Of a DNA stretch of 64,000 nucleotides, positions 8,010-16,348 are shown piece by piece. Numbering within the stretch: position 1 is the stretch's first letter; every line of letters starts with the position of its first letter. Origin of the DNA: Amycolatopsis camponoti (lineage in GTDB: Bacteria; Actinomycetota; Actinomycetes; Mycobacteriales; Pseudonocardiaceae); NCBI RefSeq assembly GCF_902497555.1, contig NZ_CABVGP010000002.1:2864501-2928500 (forward strand), given 5' to 3'. The notes under the pieces are model-generated. The model saw only the letters and a program-made list of their open reading frames with translations, made no database searches and was not told the origin of the DNA. The position numbers and the translations under genes were made by a program.

Positions 8010-8936
8010 TCATCCGCCGGGCTCGGCCCGGTAGCTGCCGGGGGTGGTCGCGTATTCCCGTGCGAATGCCTTGGCGAAGGCGAACGGGGAGCCGTAGCCG
8101 ACGGCGTCCGCGACGCGGGCCAGCGTGTGGTCGGTGGTGCGCAGCAGCTGGGCCGCGGTGGTCATCCGCCAGCGCGTGAAGTACGTCAGCGGAGGTTCGC
8201 CCACCACGGAGGTGAACCTGCGGGCGAACGCCGCCCGTGACAGCCCGGCGACGGCGGCGAGCTGCTGCACCGTCCAGGCTCGGCGGGGGTCGGCGTGCAT
8301 GGCCGCCAGCACCGGGGAGATTTCGGGGTCGCTCAACGCGGCCGACCAGCTCGTCGTGCTGTTCTCTGCGCCGGCCATCCAGGCGCGGATCAGGTAGACC
8401 AGCAGAGCGTCCACAAGGGACGGTGCCACGGCGGCGGCCCCGGGTGGCGCCTCGTGCAGCTCGGCGCCGAGCAGGTCCACCATCGCCCGCAGCCCCGGAT
8501 TCCGGCCGGGCGCGGCCGGCAGGTGGACGACCTCCGGCAGGTCTCGCAACAGTGGATGCGGGCGGCGGCGCATCAGCTTGTACGCGCCGCACACGATCGT
8601 CGACCGAGCCCCGGATCCGGGCAGCGTGAACCGCCCGAACGAGCCGCCCGGCCGGTCCCGAACCGGGGCGAACGCGGTCAGGGGCGCGTCCGGCGCGGAG
8701 ACGATCGCGTGTGGAGCACCGCGGCCGAGCAGGACGACGTCCCCGGGGCCCAGCTGAACCTCCGCGAAAGCCGTCCCGTCCAAGGGAACCAGCCGGCAGC
8801 TGCCCTGGAGGACGACGTGGAAGGCGGCGCCCAGGACCTGGTCGAAGCGCAGCCCCCACGGCGCGTGCACTTCGGTGAGGGCGGCGACCGGCCGCCCGAC
8901 CCGCATCGCCGTCAGGATGTCGGCCAGCACGTCCAC
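8010..8936 (-). CDS. AraC-family regulator with cupin sensor
   Basis: A 308-residue regulator. The N-terminal half is a cupin-type ligand domain (FDQVLGAAFHVVLQGSCRLV, then LGPGDVVLLGRGAPHAI). The C-terminal 100 residues carry both AraC helix-turn-helix motifs: WTVQQLAAVAGLSRAAFARRF and LARVADAVGYGSPFAFAKAF. The start is GTG. It is divergent from the NmrA-like gene at 9054, the usual arrangement of a cupin-AraC protein with a detoxifying target gene, so it likely regulates that gene. Confidence 0.9.
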   Translation of the reverse strand: MDVLADILTAMRVGRPVAALTEVHAPWGLRFDQVLGAAFHVVLQGSCRLVPLDGTAFAEVQLGPGDVVLLGRGAPHAIVSAPDAPLTAFAPVRDRPGGSFGRFTLPGSGARSTIVCGAYKLMRRRPHPLLRDLPEVVHLPAAPGRNPGLRAMVDLLGAELHEAPPGAAAVAPSLVDALLVYLIRAWMAGAENSTTSWSAALSDPEISPVLAAMHADPRRAWTVQQLAAVAGLSRAAFARRFTSVVGEPPLTYFTRWRMTTAAQLLRTTDHTLARVADAVGYGSPFAFAKAFAREYATTPGSYRAEPGG

Positions 8937-9053
8937 GCCGGCAGTCTACGGTGTCGAGACGCTGAGACAAAGAAGTGCGACTTTCGACCATTTCCCGTCT
9001 CTTCAGCTCGCCATAGCGTGGTGCCATCATCCACTGATCGTGAACGGGAGACG

Positions 9054-9902
9054 ATGATGAAGACGGTATGGGTCGAAGGGGCCACCGGAAAGGCGGGCAA
9101 GCGCGTGACCGCCGCGCTCGCCGCGGCGGGTCTTGCGGTGCGGGCGGCGAGCCGGCATCCGGGAGTGCCCACCGCGAACGTCACCCCGGTGCCGTTCGAC
9201 TGGGCCGACGAGTCCACCTGGGCCGGTTCGGTCGCCGGCGCGGACGCGCTGTTCCTGAAGGGACTCGACGTCCTGGACGACGCGGCCTCGGTGATCGCGC
9301 GGCTCATCGCCACGGCCCCGCGGGCGGAGCACGTGGTCCTGATGTCCGCCTTCGGGGTCGACAAGGCGCCGGCGGCCGCTCCGCGCGCCCGGGTCGAACA
9401 GGCGGTGCGGGAGTCCGGCCGGAACTGGACGATCCTGCGTCCCAACTGGCTGATGCAGAACTTCGACGAGGACGACGCGGTGTACGCCAGGGCGATCCGC
9501 GACGACGACGAGCTGTACGCGGGAAGCGGCACCCACCGTGCGGCTTTCGTCGACACTCGCGACGTCGCCGACGCGGCCGTCGCGGTGCTGACCACCGACG
9601 GCCATCACCGCCGCGGCTACGACCTCACCGGGCCCCGGTCGCTGACGTTCGCGGAGGTGGCCGAAACCCTGTCGGCCGCGTCGGGGCGAGCGATCCGCCA
9701 CGTCGACGCCGATCTCGAGACGCACCGGGCGCATTTCGCCCGTTCCGGTCGCCCGGACGCGTGGGTCGAGCACATGATGGAGCTGTTCGCCTTCGTGCGC
9801 GCCGACGTCTTCGACGGCGTCACCGGCGATGTCCGGCGGCTCACCGGCCATGCCCCGCGTTCGCTGGAGGACTACGCGCGATCAGCGTGTTCGTGTCCGT
9901 AA
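9054..9902 (+). CDS. NmrA-like NAD(P)-binding protein
   Basis: A 282-residue atypical short-chain dehydrogenase. The glycine-rich motif EGATGKAGKRV starts at residue 8. RPNWLMQNF in the middle and YDLTGPRSLTFAEVAETL in the C-terminal third are hallmarks of the NmrA/QOR2-like family. The catalytic Tyr-X3-Lys of classic SDRs is not apparent, so it may be a redox sensor or a quinone/azo-type reductase. The start is ATG 9054, with 9057 also possible; GGGAG lies a few bases upstream. It is the likely target of the divergent AraC protein. Confidence 0.85.
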   Translation: MMKTVWVEGATGKAGKRVTAALAAAGLAVRAASRHPGVPTANVTPVPFDWADESTWAGSVAGADALFLKGLDVLDDAASVIARLIATAPRAEHVVLMSAFGVDKAPAAAPRARVEQAVRESGRNWTILRPNWLMQNFDEDDAVYARAIRDDDELYAGSGTHRAAFVDTRDVADAAVAVLTTDGHHRRGYDLTGPRSLTFAEVAETLSAASGRAIRHVDADLETHRAHFARSGRPDAWVEHMMELFAFVRADVFDGVTGDVRRLTGHAPRSLEDYARSACSCP

Positions 9903-9908
9903 GCTGGG

Positions 9909-10493
9909 GTGATGGAGGGGGATTCCCGGGGGTTGGGGCGGGCGGAGCTGGCTCGCGAGCTGGAGCGCGTCGGGGCGGTGGCACTGCGGACGACGGCGTG
10001 CTGTCTGGCCTGGATTCCCGCTCTTGCGTTCTTGCTTTTTTCCCACAGCATCGGTGACGGTCCTCGGAACGATGCGACGGATATCTTGGCGTTCTGCGTG
10101 ATTGCTGTGTCGTTGTTCTTCACGCCGGGGGCGATATTGTGGTGGCTGCGCTATGAGTCGGTCCGGCGCACCGGCTGGCGAGCTGCGACGGTCACGGCAG
10201 TGTTCGTGGACCTGCCGGGTTGCCTCGGGGCTCTCGCTTCTGCGGGGCGGACCAATGCCAGAAGGCTCGACTACGTCGTCCACTACCTCGACGGCCGTGG
10301 TGCTCGGCTGCGGGGTGGTGCCAGCTTGTGGCATCACCCCCCGCTGGTGGCCTTCGATGGCGCGCAACCCGCGTGGGTCGGTGGTTCGGGTCGCTTGATC
10401 GTCGTCCTGTTCGCCAGCAGTCGCTGGGGCCCCTCCCGTCCGCGTGCGGTACCCGCGAAGTTCATCGGCGTCCTTCCCGCACGCTCGGAGTAG
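9909..10493 (+). CDS. Hypothetical two-helix membrane protein
   Basis: I do not recognise this protein of about 194 residues. Two hydrophobic segments are visible: TTACCLAWIPALAFLLFS (about residues 28-45) and DILAFCVIAVSLFFTPGAIL (about 58-77), joined by a short polar loop. A basic stretch WWLRYESVRRTGWR follows, suggesting a cytoplasmic C-terminal domain. The gene starts 7 bp after the NmrA-like gene (GTG 9909 or ATG 9912). Its codons are visibly more T-rich in the third position (TTG, CTT, TTT) than its neighbours, so recent acquisition is possible. Confidence 0.55.
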   Translation: MMEGDSRGLGRAELARELERVGAVALRTTACCLAWIPALAFLLFSHSIGDGPRNDATDILAFCVIAVSLFFTPGAILWWLRYESVRRTGWRAATVTAVFVDLPGCLGALASAGRTNARRLDYVVHYLDGRGARLRGGASLWHHPPLVAFDGAQPAWVGGSGRLIVVLFASSRWGPSRPRAVPAKFIGVLPARSE

Positions 10494-10535
10494 CCGAAGG
10501 TCTCCCGGAAGACGTCCGGTGCCGGAAGCGGCAGG

Positions 10536-11294
10536 ATGGCCGGCATGACCTTGCCTGCGCTCCCCGAGGAGTCCTTCCGCCGCGTGCTCTGCGTCGTCGC
10601 GCACCCGGACGACATGGAGTACGGCACCTCCGCGGCCGTCGCCCGCTGGACGGCGCGCGGCATCGACGTCGGCTACCTGCTGCTCACCCGCGGCGAGGCC
10701 GGCATGCCCAACCCGCCCGAGGAGACGGCCCGCCTGCGCGTCGCCGAGCAGCGGGCCGCCTGTGACGTCGTCGGCGTCGAGCACCTGACGGTCCTGGAAC
10801 ACCCGGACGGGGTGCTCGTCTACGGGCTGGACCTGCGCCGGGACATCTGCCGGGAGATCCGCCGGTTCCAGCCCGACGTCGTGTTCGGCACCGGGTTCGA
10901 CGTCGAAACGCCGTACGGCTTCGACCAGGCCGACCACCGCGCGGCCGGGCTCGCGACGCTCGACGCGATCCGCGACGCGGGCAACCGGTGGGTCTTCCCG
11001 GAGCAGGTCGAGGACGAGAACCTGGAACCGCACTCCGCGCGCTGGTACCTCACTCCCGGCATGACGGACGCGACCCACGGCGTCGACGTCACCGGCGAGC
11101 CGCTGCGCCGCGGCGTCGCCTCGCTCGAGGCGCACGCCGCGTACCTGGCCGCGCTGCCGGACCACCCCGCCCCCTCGGACTTCATCCCGCGGTTCGCCGC
11201 GATGGGCGGCAAGGCCATGGGGGTCGAGCACGCCGTCCTGTTCCGCGCCCACGACCTGCAAGCCCCACCCGAGGTGACGCCGGACGGGTCGTGA
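10536..11294 (+). CDS. PIG-L (LmbE-like) deacetylase
   Basis: A 252-residue zinc-dependent N-deacetylase. The metal motif AHPDDMEYG begins at residue 22 and the second His ligand lies in ADHRAAG, near residue 131. The family includes MshB and Mca of mycothiol metabolism and antibiotic-biosynthesis deacetylases. This shorter, stand-alone member lacks features that would decide its substrate. Start is ATG 10536, or 10545 (MTLPALPEE). It has no obvious operon partner. Confidence 0.85.
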   Translation: MAGMTLPALPEESFRRVLCVVAHPDDMEYGTSAAVARWTARGIDVGYLLLTRGEAGMPNPPEETARLRVAEQRAACDVVGVEHLTVLEHPDGVLVYGLDLRRDICREIRRFQPDVVFGTGFDVETPYGFDQADHRAAGLATLDAIRDAGNRWVFPEQVEDENLEPHSARWYLTPGMTDATHGVDVTGEPLRRGVASLEAHAAYLAALPDHPAPSDFIPRFAAMGGKAMGVEHAVLFRAHDLQAPPEVTPDGS

Positions 11295-11301
11295 GCCGGC
11301 C

Positions 11302-11502
11302 TCATACCGCGAATGGCTTCGAGACGTCCACGGGCTTGCCCACGCGCGCCCTCAGGTCCGGGTAGCCGTCGTAGCGGAAGGTGCGCTGGGAGATCAGCCA
11401 CTGACCGTCGACCTTCCGGAGTTCGTCGATGTACATGCCGATCGTGACGACCGCGGAATGCGTGGTCTGGTTCCTGCCGCCGGGCTCGCCGTAGGTCGGC
11501 GT
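11302..11502 (-). pseudogene. 3' fragment of a SnoaL-like/NTF2-fold gene
   Basis: The 65-odd residues read THSAVVTIGMYIDELRKVDG then QWLISQRTFRYDG, the last two strands of a SnoaL-like polyketide-cyclase/NTF2-fold protein. These proteins are usually 130-150 residues. The N-terminal half, including the pocket and catalytic His/Asp, is missing. The fragment stops where a truncated LLM gene begins on the other strand, so this looks like one side of a deletion scar. Confidence 0.6.
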
Positions 11503-12094
11503 GGGCAACAGCTCGGTCGTCCCGGCCGGGCTCGCTCCGTCGACCCGGGCCGGCCTGCGTGCCGGGCTTCAGGTGATCCGGTCTTTGCTGGCCGGTGAAG
11601 AGGTCGACTTCGACGACGTGCGGTCACGGCTGCGCGACCAGGTGGCCGTGCCGCTGCACCCGGCGGCGAGCGGGCCGCGGAACCCGCGGCTGGCCGGCGA
11701 GGTCGCGGACGGCGCGATCCTGCTGTCCGGTGTGGCTTCGGAGCAGCGCAGGTGGCGGACGGCGGATCCGTGCTTGTCACCGTTTCTGGCGGCGGCGGGG
11801 GTACGGGTGCGCGTGCCCGAGCGCCCGCCGCGGCTGCGCCCGGACCTGCTGCACGCCGAGTCCTGGGCGTCCGCGGTCCGGGCCTGCGAGTCCTTTGTGG
11901 ACGACGAGACCGCCGAGCTGTTCGCCCGGCGGTTCTGCCTGTACGGCACGGCGGACGAACTGGCGGCGCGGCTGACCGAGCTGACCCGGTCCGGCGTTTC
12001 GGCGGTGCTGCTGCAGCACGGCGGTTCGTACGACCTGCCGCGGCAGCTGGTCGCCGACTTCGCCGGCCGGGTCCGGCCCGTTCTCCGGCGTTAA
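11501..12094 (+). pseudogene. 3' part of an LLM-class oxidoreductase gene
   Basis: A 197-residue frame corresponding to the C-terminal two thirds of a luciferase-like F420/FMN oxidoreductase: QVIRSLLAGEEVDFDDV, VPLHPAASGPRNPRLAGEVA then DGAILLSG, and the terminal helices ADELAARLTELTRSGVSAV. The first third, which carries the substrate and cofactor-loop motifs, is missing. The family norm is 290-340 residues. The homologous part begins near 11545, immediately beside the truncated SnoaL-like fragment. Probably not functional, although the frame is open. Confidence 0.6.
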
Positions 12095-12933
12095 CCGGCA
12101 GCGAACTGCTGGGTGCCGATCACGCGTAGCAGCTCGAGCTTTTCGGCGGCGTCGGTGCCCTGCAGGGGCAGGAGGATCCGCATCCGGAGGCCGGTCTCGG
12201 GTGTCACGAGCAACTGGCAACGCAGCCGGATCAGCCCGACCGTGGGGTGCTGGACCGCTTTCAGGTCGGCGTGCCGGACGGCGACCTCATGCCGGTTCCA
12301 CAGCGTCCGGAACTCCTCGCTGTGGGTCGAGAGGTCGGAGATCAGCTGGGTGATCCGAGGGTCCCCGGCTCGGCGGGAGCAGGTGGCGCGGAGGTCGCTG
12401 ACGTGAGCCGCCGACAGGCGGGCCCGGTCCGCCTCCGGAACGTGGTCACGTGCTGCCCCGGGGGTGAACCAGCGTCGGTAGATGTTGCGGTCACGACCGG
12501 GGCGGAACTCGCCGTCGCCGGCCAGCGCGTCGTTGAGCGGGTTGGTGTAGAGCACATCGCCGAGGTCGTTGTAGACGCACGTCGGCAGGGCGTCGAGGTG
12601 TGCGGCGAGCTGGCGCAGTCCCGGGTCGATGTGGTCACCGACCTGGCGCGGCGGGGTGGGCACGCCGGCGAGGCGGAAGAGGTGGTCCTTCTCGTCGGGG
12701 GTGCACCGCAGCGCGCGAGCGAGGGCGGTCACGACCGACTCCGACGGGTCGGAGCCGCGGGCCTGCTCCAGCCGCGCGTAGAAGTCGCTCGAGATGCCCG
12801 CGAGCACGGCGACTTCTTCGCGGCGCAAGCCGGGTGTGCGGCGACGCGAGGTTTCCGGCAGGCCGATGTCCGACGGGGTGAGCGCCGCCCGTCGTCGGCG
12901 CAGGAATTCGGCGAGTCCGGGACGGTCGATCAC
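12091..12933 (-). CDS. XRE-family regulator, MmyB-like
   Basis: A 280-residue regulator. The N-terminal helix-turn-helix (RRRTPGLRREEVAVLAGISS followed by DFYARLEQARGSDPSESVVT) has the GLRREEVA signature of the MmyB/PAS-like subgroup. The C-terminal MmyB ligand domain (LDALPTCVYNDLGDVLYTNP) can bind fatty-acid-like ligands. The GTG at 12933 was chosen; the frame stays open far upstream but only across the divergent gene. Four symmetric GTCCTG/CAGGAC half-sites lie between it and the hydrolase gene at 13036. It converges with the LLM remnant, with their stops overlapping. Confidence 0.88.
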   Translation of the reverse strand: MIDRPGLAEFLRRRRAALTPSDIGLPETSRRRTPGLRREEVAVLAGISSDFYARLEQARGSDPSESVVTALARALRCTPDEKDHLFRLAGVPTPPRQVGDHIDPGLRQLAAHLDALPTCVYNDLGDVLYTNPLNDALAGDGEFRPGRDRNIYRRWFTPGAARDHVPEADRARLSAAHVSDLRATCSRRAGDPRITQLISDLSTHSEEFRTLWNRHEVAVRHADLKAVQHPTVGLIRLRCQLLVTPETGLRMRILLPLQGTDAAEKLELLRVIGTQQFAAG

Positions 12934-12967
12934 GTCGTCAGTATGCGCGCACGGGTGCGGCCGCATC

Positions 12968-13014
12968 CAGGACGAGGTTGGTCCTGGACAGGCCAGTCCT
13001 GCCCCGGCCAGGAC
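12968..13014. promoter_or_regulatory. Four-half-site operator between XRE and hydrolase genes
   Basis: CAGGAC-N7-GTCCTG at 12968-12986 is followed by GTCCTG-N7-CAGGAC at 12996-13014. Both pairs have the same 7-bp spacer in opposite orientation. They fill the short divergent region and end 21 bp before the hydrolase ATG, so they are good candidates for binding by the adjacent XRE regulator. Confidence 0.6.
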
Positions 13015-13035
13015 GATCGGCCGCACAGTGGGGCC

Positions 13036-14031
13036 ATGACCGACCACTACATCCGACTCGCTCGGCGCATCCCGGTTCCCGACGCGGTTCCGGTCGTCTC
13101 CGTCAACCCCGTCACCCTGCCGGCGCCCGGCCGCGGCATCCCGCTGGAGCTGCGGGTCACCGCGCCCCTGAGGGGCGATGCCGTGGCGATCGTGCTGCTG
13201 TCCCACGGGGGCGGCAGCTCGCACTACCTGCAGTCCAAGGACGGCTTCTCGCCGCTGGTCGACTTCTACGCGAGTCACGGGTTCGCCGTCATCCAGCCCA
13301 CCCACCTCAGTTCTCCCGGCGGCGGCCTCGGCCTCGACCGGGATGCCGTCGGCCACCCGCTCTTCTGGCGATCGCGGATCGACGACTTCGAGCTCATCCT
13401 CGACAACCTGGACGCGATCGAGGCCCAAGCACCGGTCGTCCACGGACGGCTCGACCCGGCGCGCGTCGCCGCCGTCGGTTACTCCGCGGGCGGCAACACG
13501 GTCAGCGCGCTGCTCGGCGCGCGGGCTCTCGATCCGGTCAGCGGAGCCTTCCTCGACTTTCGTGAGTCCCGCGTCGGTGCCGGTGTGCTGCTCGCCTCGA
13601 CCGGCAGCGCCGAGGGCATGACCGACACCATGCGCGAGCGGTACCCCGAGCTGGAAACCGACTTCTCGCGGTTGACCACGAGGACCCTGGTCGTCCACGG
13701 CGATGAGGACGTGAACCCCGTCGCCACCACCCGCGGCGCCGACTGGCACGCCGAGCCCTACCACCTCAGTCCCGGTGCCGACGCCCTGCTGGTCCTTCCC
13801 GGCGCCAAGCACTACCTCGGCGGCATCATGGGCTACAGCCTCGCCGAAACCGACGACGAAGACCCCGAACGGCTCGCGGTCACCCAGCGCATGACCTGGG
13901 CCTACCTGCGATCGGCCCTCTACAACGGCGACCCCGCATGGCAGCGTGCCACCGAAGCGATCCGCGGCGACCCGGCACTCGGAAGTGTGTACCTGAAGCA
14001 GCCGCTGCTTCCGCCATTTCGTGTCGAGTGA
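13036..14031 (+). CDS. Alpha/beta hydrolase, chlorophyllase/dienelactone-hydrolase-like
   Basis: A 331-residue hydrolase. The oxyanion region is SHGGGSSHYLQ (His57). The nucleophile elbow is GYSAGG (Ser150), the acid HGDEDVN (Asp223), and the base GAKHYLGG (His259), so the catalytic set is complete. No export signal is seen. MmyB-type XRE regulators are often divergent from such hydrolases or from SDRs, which supports local regulation. The substrate cannot be told from sequence. Confidence 0.85.
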   Translation: MTDHYIRLARRIPVPDAVPVVSVNPVTLPAPGRGIPLELRVTAPLRGDAVAIVLLSHGGGSSHYLQSKDGFSPLVDFYASHGFAVIQPTHLSSPGGGLGLDRDAVGHPLFWRSRIDDFELILDNLDAIEAQAPVVHGRLDPARVAAVGYSAGGNTVSALLGARALDPVSGAFLDFRESRVGAGVLLASTGSAEGMTDTMRERYPELETDFSRLTTRTLVVHGDEDVNPVATTRGADWHAEPYHLSPGADALLVLPGAKHYLGGIMGYSLAETDDEDPERLAVTQRMTWAYLRSALYNGDPAWQRATEAIRGDPALGSVYLKQPLLPPFRVE

Positions 14032-14070
14032 AACCGTATCGTCCGATCTGGCCTGCAGTAGGGTGGCGGG

Positions 14071-14550
14071 ATGAGTGGCAAGTCCAGAACCGCGACCGCC
14101 CGTGCGACGGACCGTCCGGGTGATGTGTCCCCGTTCGCACTGGGGCTGCTGCTGCGCCGGGCCCACACGCGGGTGGCGGGTGCGATGGCCGCGGCGATGC
14201 GGCCCCACGGGCTGGAGCTGCGGCACTTCGCCGTGTTGATCCTGCTGGTGGACCGCGGGCCGACGACCCAGCGGGACCTGGTGGAGGCGACCGGCTCGGA
14301 CAAGGCGGGGATCATGCGGGTCGTCGACGACCTGGAGGAGAAGGGGTTCGCGGTCCGCAAGCCCGTGCCGGGGGATCGGCGGGTGCGTTCCGTCGAGATC
14401 ACCCCGGCCGGGCTGAAGGCCTTCGACACCGTTCACCGAGATGCCCTGGAGCCGGCCGAGGGACTGGTCTCGCACCTGCGGCCCGGGGAGGCGGCGAAGC
14501 TGGTGGACCTGCTCACCCGGTTCACCTATCCGCCCGCGGACCAGGCGTAG
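14071..14550 (+). CDS. MarR-family regulator, copy A of a local pair
   Basis: A 159-residue MarR protein with ATRATDRPGD... SPFALGLLLRRAH at the N-terminus, the recognition helix TQRDLVEATGSDKAGIMRVV, and the wing PGDRRVRSVEITPAG. It is strikingly similar in length and sequence to the MarR protein at 15805-16284, which lies on the other side of the FAD monooxygenase and has the opposite orientation. TGAAACCGTATC upstream resembles the TGAAAC half-site of the other copy. It is convergent with the monooxygenase gene. Confidence 0.9.
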   Translation: MSGKSRTATARATDRPGDVSPFALGLLLRRAHTRVAGAMAAAMRPHGLELRHFAVLILLVDRGPTTQRDLVEATGSDKAGIMRVVDDLEEKGFAVRKPVPGDRRVRSVEITPAGLKAFDTVHRDALEPAEGLVSHLRPGEAAKLVDLLTRFTYPPADQA

Positions 14551-14569
14551 GCGCCGGGACGGCTCGCCG

Positions 14570-15793
14570 TCAACGGACGGGAAACATGCGCTGCTTGACC
14601 GGTGGCACGGCTTCGGCGAGGCGCAGCACGGTGCGGAACACCGACCGCGGCAGCCGGGACGTCGTCGCGGCACCACGGGCGTTGCGCGTGGACAGCGCCA
14701 GCGCCGCGTTCGCGTAGCCGCGCATCTCCCGCTCGTATCCGGCGATCCGGGCGACGGGTGCCGTGTCCGCGGAGAGGTGACGCCGGAGGGTGTCGGCGTC
14801 CCGTAGCGCGGTGTTCGCGCCGATCCCGGCCATCGGGGTCATGGCGTGGATCGCGTCGCCCAGCAGCGTGACGGCGGTCGGCTGCCAGTCCGGCAGCTCG
14901 GGCATCGTCTTCAGCGGGATCGCCGCGACCGTCGCGAGGTCGGTTTCCGCGATGATCCTCCGCACGGGAGCCGCCCAGGTCCCGGTCCGGTCCCGGACCA
15001 GGTCGAGCAACCGGGCGGGTCCGGCCGTCCCGAGGTCGTCCGGGTAGGTCGAGCGGTGCGCGGCCCACGCCCACACGATGACGCGCTCCGCCGCGCCGGC
15101 GTCCCAGGTGGACAGGAACATCCAGCCCGGCCGGGCGGGCACGATGTTGGTGACCGCGCCGTCGACGAGGGCGGCCGGGAGGGTGCCGGCGAGGTCCCGG
15201 GTGAGCCGGACCCGGCCGGCGATGTTGACGATGCCGAGGTCGCGGCGCCGGAGCCCGGGCAGCCGCTGCGCACGGACGCGCGAGTTGGCCCCGTCGGCAC
15301 CGACGAGCAGGTCCGCCGCGACGGTGTGGCCGTCGGCGGCGTGGACGAGGACGCCGTCCTTTGTGTACTCGAAGCGGTCGAACGCGCTGCCCCAGCGGAT
15401 GACGTCGTCGCGGCCGGTATTGGCGGTGTTGAGCCCGGCGAGCAGCGCGTCACGCAGGGCGTCGCGGTTCACGGCGCGCCGGCGGGTGACGGGATCGGTG
15501 TTGGCCGAGGTGTGCGTGTGGTCGCGTTCGGCGAGCACCCGCAGATCCTGGTCGTGAAAGCGCACGATGTCCGGCGCGGTGGACGACGTCTCCGTCAGCT
15601 GCGTCCGGCTCCGCTCCGGGAGGCAGGCGTGCAGGGCGCGCAGGCCGTCGGCGCCGAGGTGGATGCCGTAGCTCGCCGGCTTGGCGTCCGGGGACGCGTG
15701 GCGTTCGAGCACCACGACGTCCACGCCGGCGCGGCGCAGCCCGTGGGCCAGGCACAGGCCGCCGAGCCCGGCGCCGGCGATGACGACTCGCAT
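14570..15793 (-). CDS. FAD-dependent monooxygenase (PHBH-like)
   Basis: A 407-residue group A flavin monooxygenase. The ADP-binding motif GAGLGGLCLAHGL lies at residues 6-18. DLLVGADGANSRVRAQRLPG is the NAD(P)H/FAD DG motif, and LLGDAIHAMTPMAGIGANTA is the FAD ribityl motif. The ATG at 15793 has GAGGAGA in front and was preferred to an upstream in-frame ATG. Such enzymes hydroxylate aromatic substrates or antibiotics such as tetracycline or rifamycin; the target is unknown. It follows a MarR gene after 11 bp on the same strand, so a MarR-monooxygenase operon is likely. Confidence 0.9.
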   Translation of the reverse strand: MRVVIAGAGLGGLCLAHGLRRAGVDVVVLERHASPDAKPASYGIHLGADGLRALHACLPERSRTQLTETSSTAPDIVRFHDQDLRVLAERDHTHTSANTDPVTRRRAVNRDALRDALLAGLNTANTGRDDVIRWGSAFDRFEYTKDGVLVHAADGHTVAADLLVGADGANSRVRAQRLPGLRRRDLGIVNIAGRVRLTRDLAGTLPAALVDGAVTNIVPARPGWMFLSTWDAGAAERVIVWAWAAHRSTYPDDLGTAGPARLLDLVRDRTGTWAAPVRRIIAETDLATVAAIPLKTMPELPDWQPTAVTLLGDAIHAMTPMAGIGANTALRDADTLRRHLSADTAPVARIAGYEREMRGYANAALALSTRNARGAATTSRLPRSVFRTVLRLAEAVPPVKQRMFPVR

Positions 15794-15804
15794 GGAGCTT
15801 CTCC

Positions 15805-16284
15805 TCAAGGGATCGTGGCTTCGCCGGGAAAGGCGAGCCGGGTCAGCAGGTCCAGCAGCAGCGCGGCCTCGCCGGAGCCGAGGTGGCCGAGCAGGTGCTC
15901 GGCGACGGGCTCGGCGTGCTGGTGGGCGGTGTCGAACACGGCCGTTCCGGCCGCGGTCGGGGTGATCGTGTGCACCCGGCGGTCGCCGGGGCGGGGGGTC
16001 CGGGTGACCAGCCCGGCGTGCTCGAGGTCGTCGACGACGCGGACCATCGTGGCCTTGTCGCTGCCGACGGCGCCGACGAGCGCCTGCTGGCTCATCGGCC
16101 CTCCGGTGTGGAGGGAGACGAGCACGATGAAGTGCCGGAACTCCAGGCCGAGTGGGCGAAGCACGCCCAAGAGCTGCGCGGCGGCGCGGTCGTGGGCGCG
16201 GCGCAGCAGCAGTCCCAGTGCGAACGGTGACCCGTCGCCCGGCCGGTCGGTCGCTCTCGCGAGCCGGGAAGCCACTCTTGTCAC
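15805..16284 (-). CDS. MarR-family regulator, copy B of a local pair
   Basis: A 159-residue MarR protein, paralogous to the one at 14071 (shared ARATDRPGD, SPFALGLLLRRAH, GSDKA, MRVVDDLE, PGDRRV). The GTG at 16284 was chosen: a longer frame from 16356 would include the palindromic operator, and the chosen start gives exactly the same length as the paralogue. It heads an operon with the FAD monooxygenase. It is divergent from the membrane-protein gene at 16349 across a GTTTCA/TGAAAC site. Confidence 0.88.
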   Translation of the reverse strand: MTRVASRLARATDRPGDGSPFALGLLLRRAHDRAAAQLLGVLRPLGLEFRHFIVLVSLHTGGPMSQQALVGAVGSDKATMVRVVDDLEHAGLVTRTPRPGDRRVHTITPTAAGTAVFDTAHQHAEPVAEHLLGHLGSGEAALLLDLLTRLAFPGEATIP

Positions 16285-16302
16285 GACCGAGAACGTATCA
16301 TC

Positions 16303-16340
16303 TGAAACGGAGTTGCACAAGAAGGTTTCATGTGAAACGG
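16303..16340. promoter_or_regulatory. MarR operator region with GTTTCA-N2-TGAAAC
   Basis: GTTTCATGTGAAAC at 16325-16338 has perfect 6-bp arms with a 2-bp spacer. A second TGAAACGG at 16303-16310 repeats the one at 16333-16340. The region is the whole gap between the divergent MarR copy B and the membrane protein. Confidence 0.6.
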
Positions 16341-16348
16341 TCTCGGGT

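Noticed and set aside
12091..14676. Very long minus-strand open frame spanning the hydrolase and MarR genes
   Set aside because: Only its downstream end (12091-12933) codes for a real protein, the XRE regulator. The rest is antisense to well-supported plus-strand genes and has a composition typical of GC-rich shadow frames.
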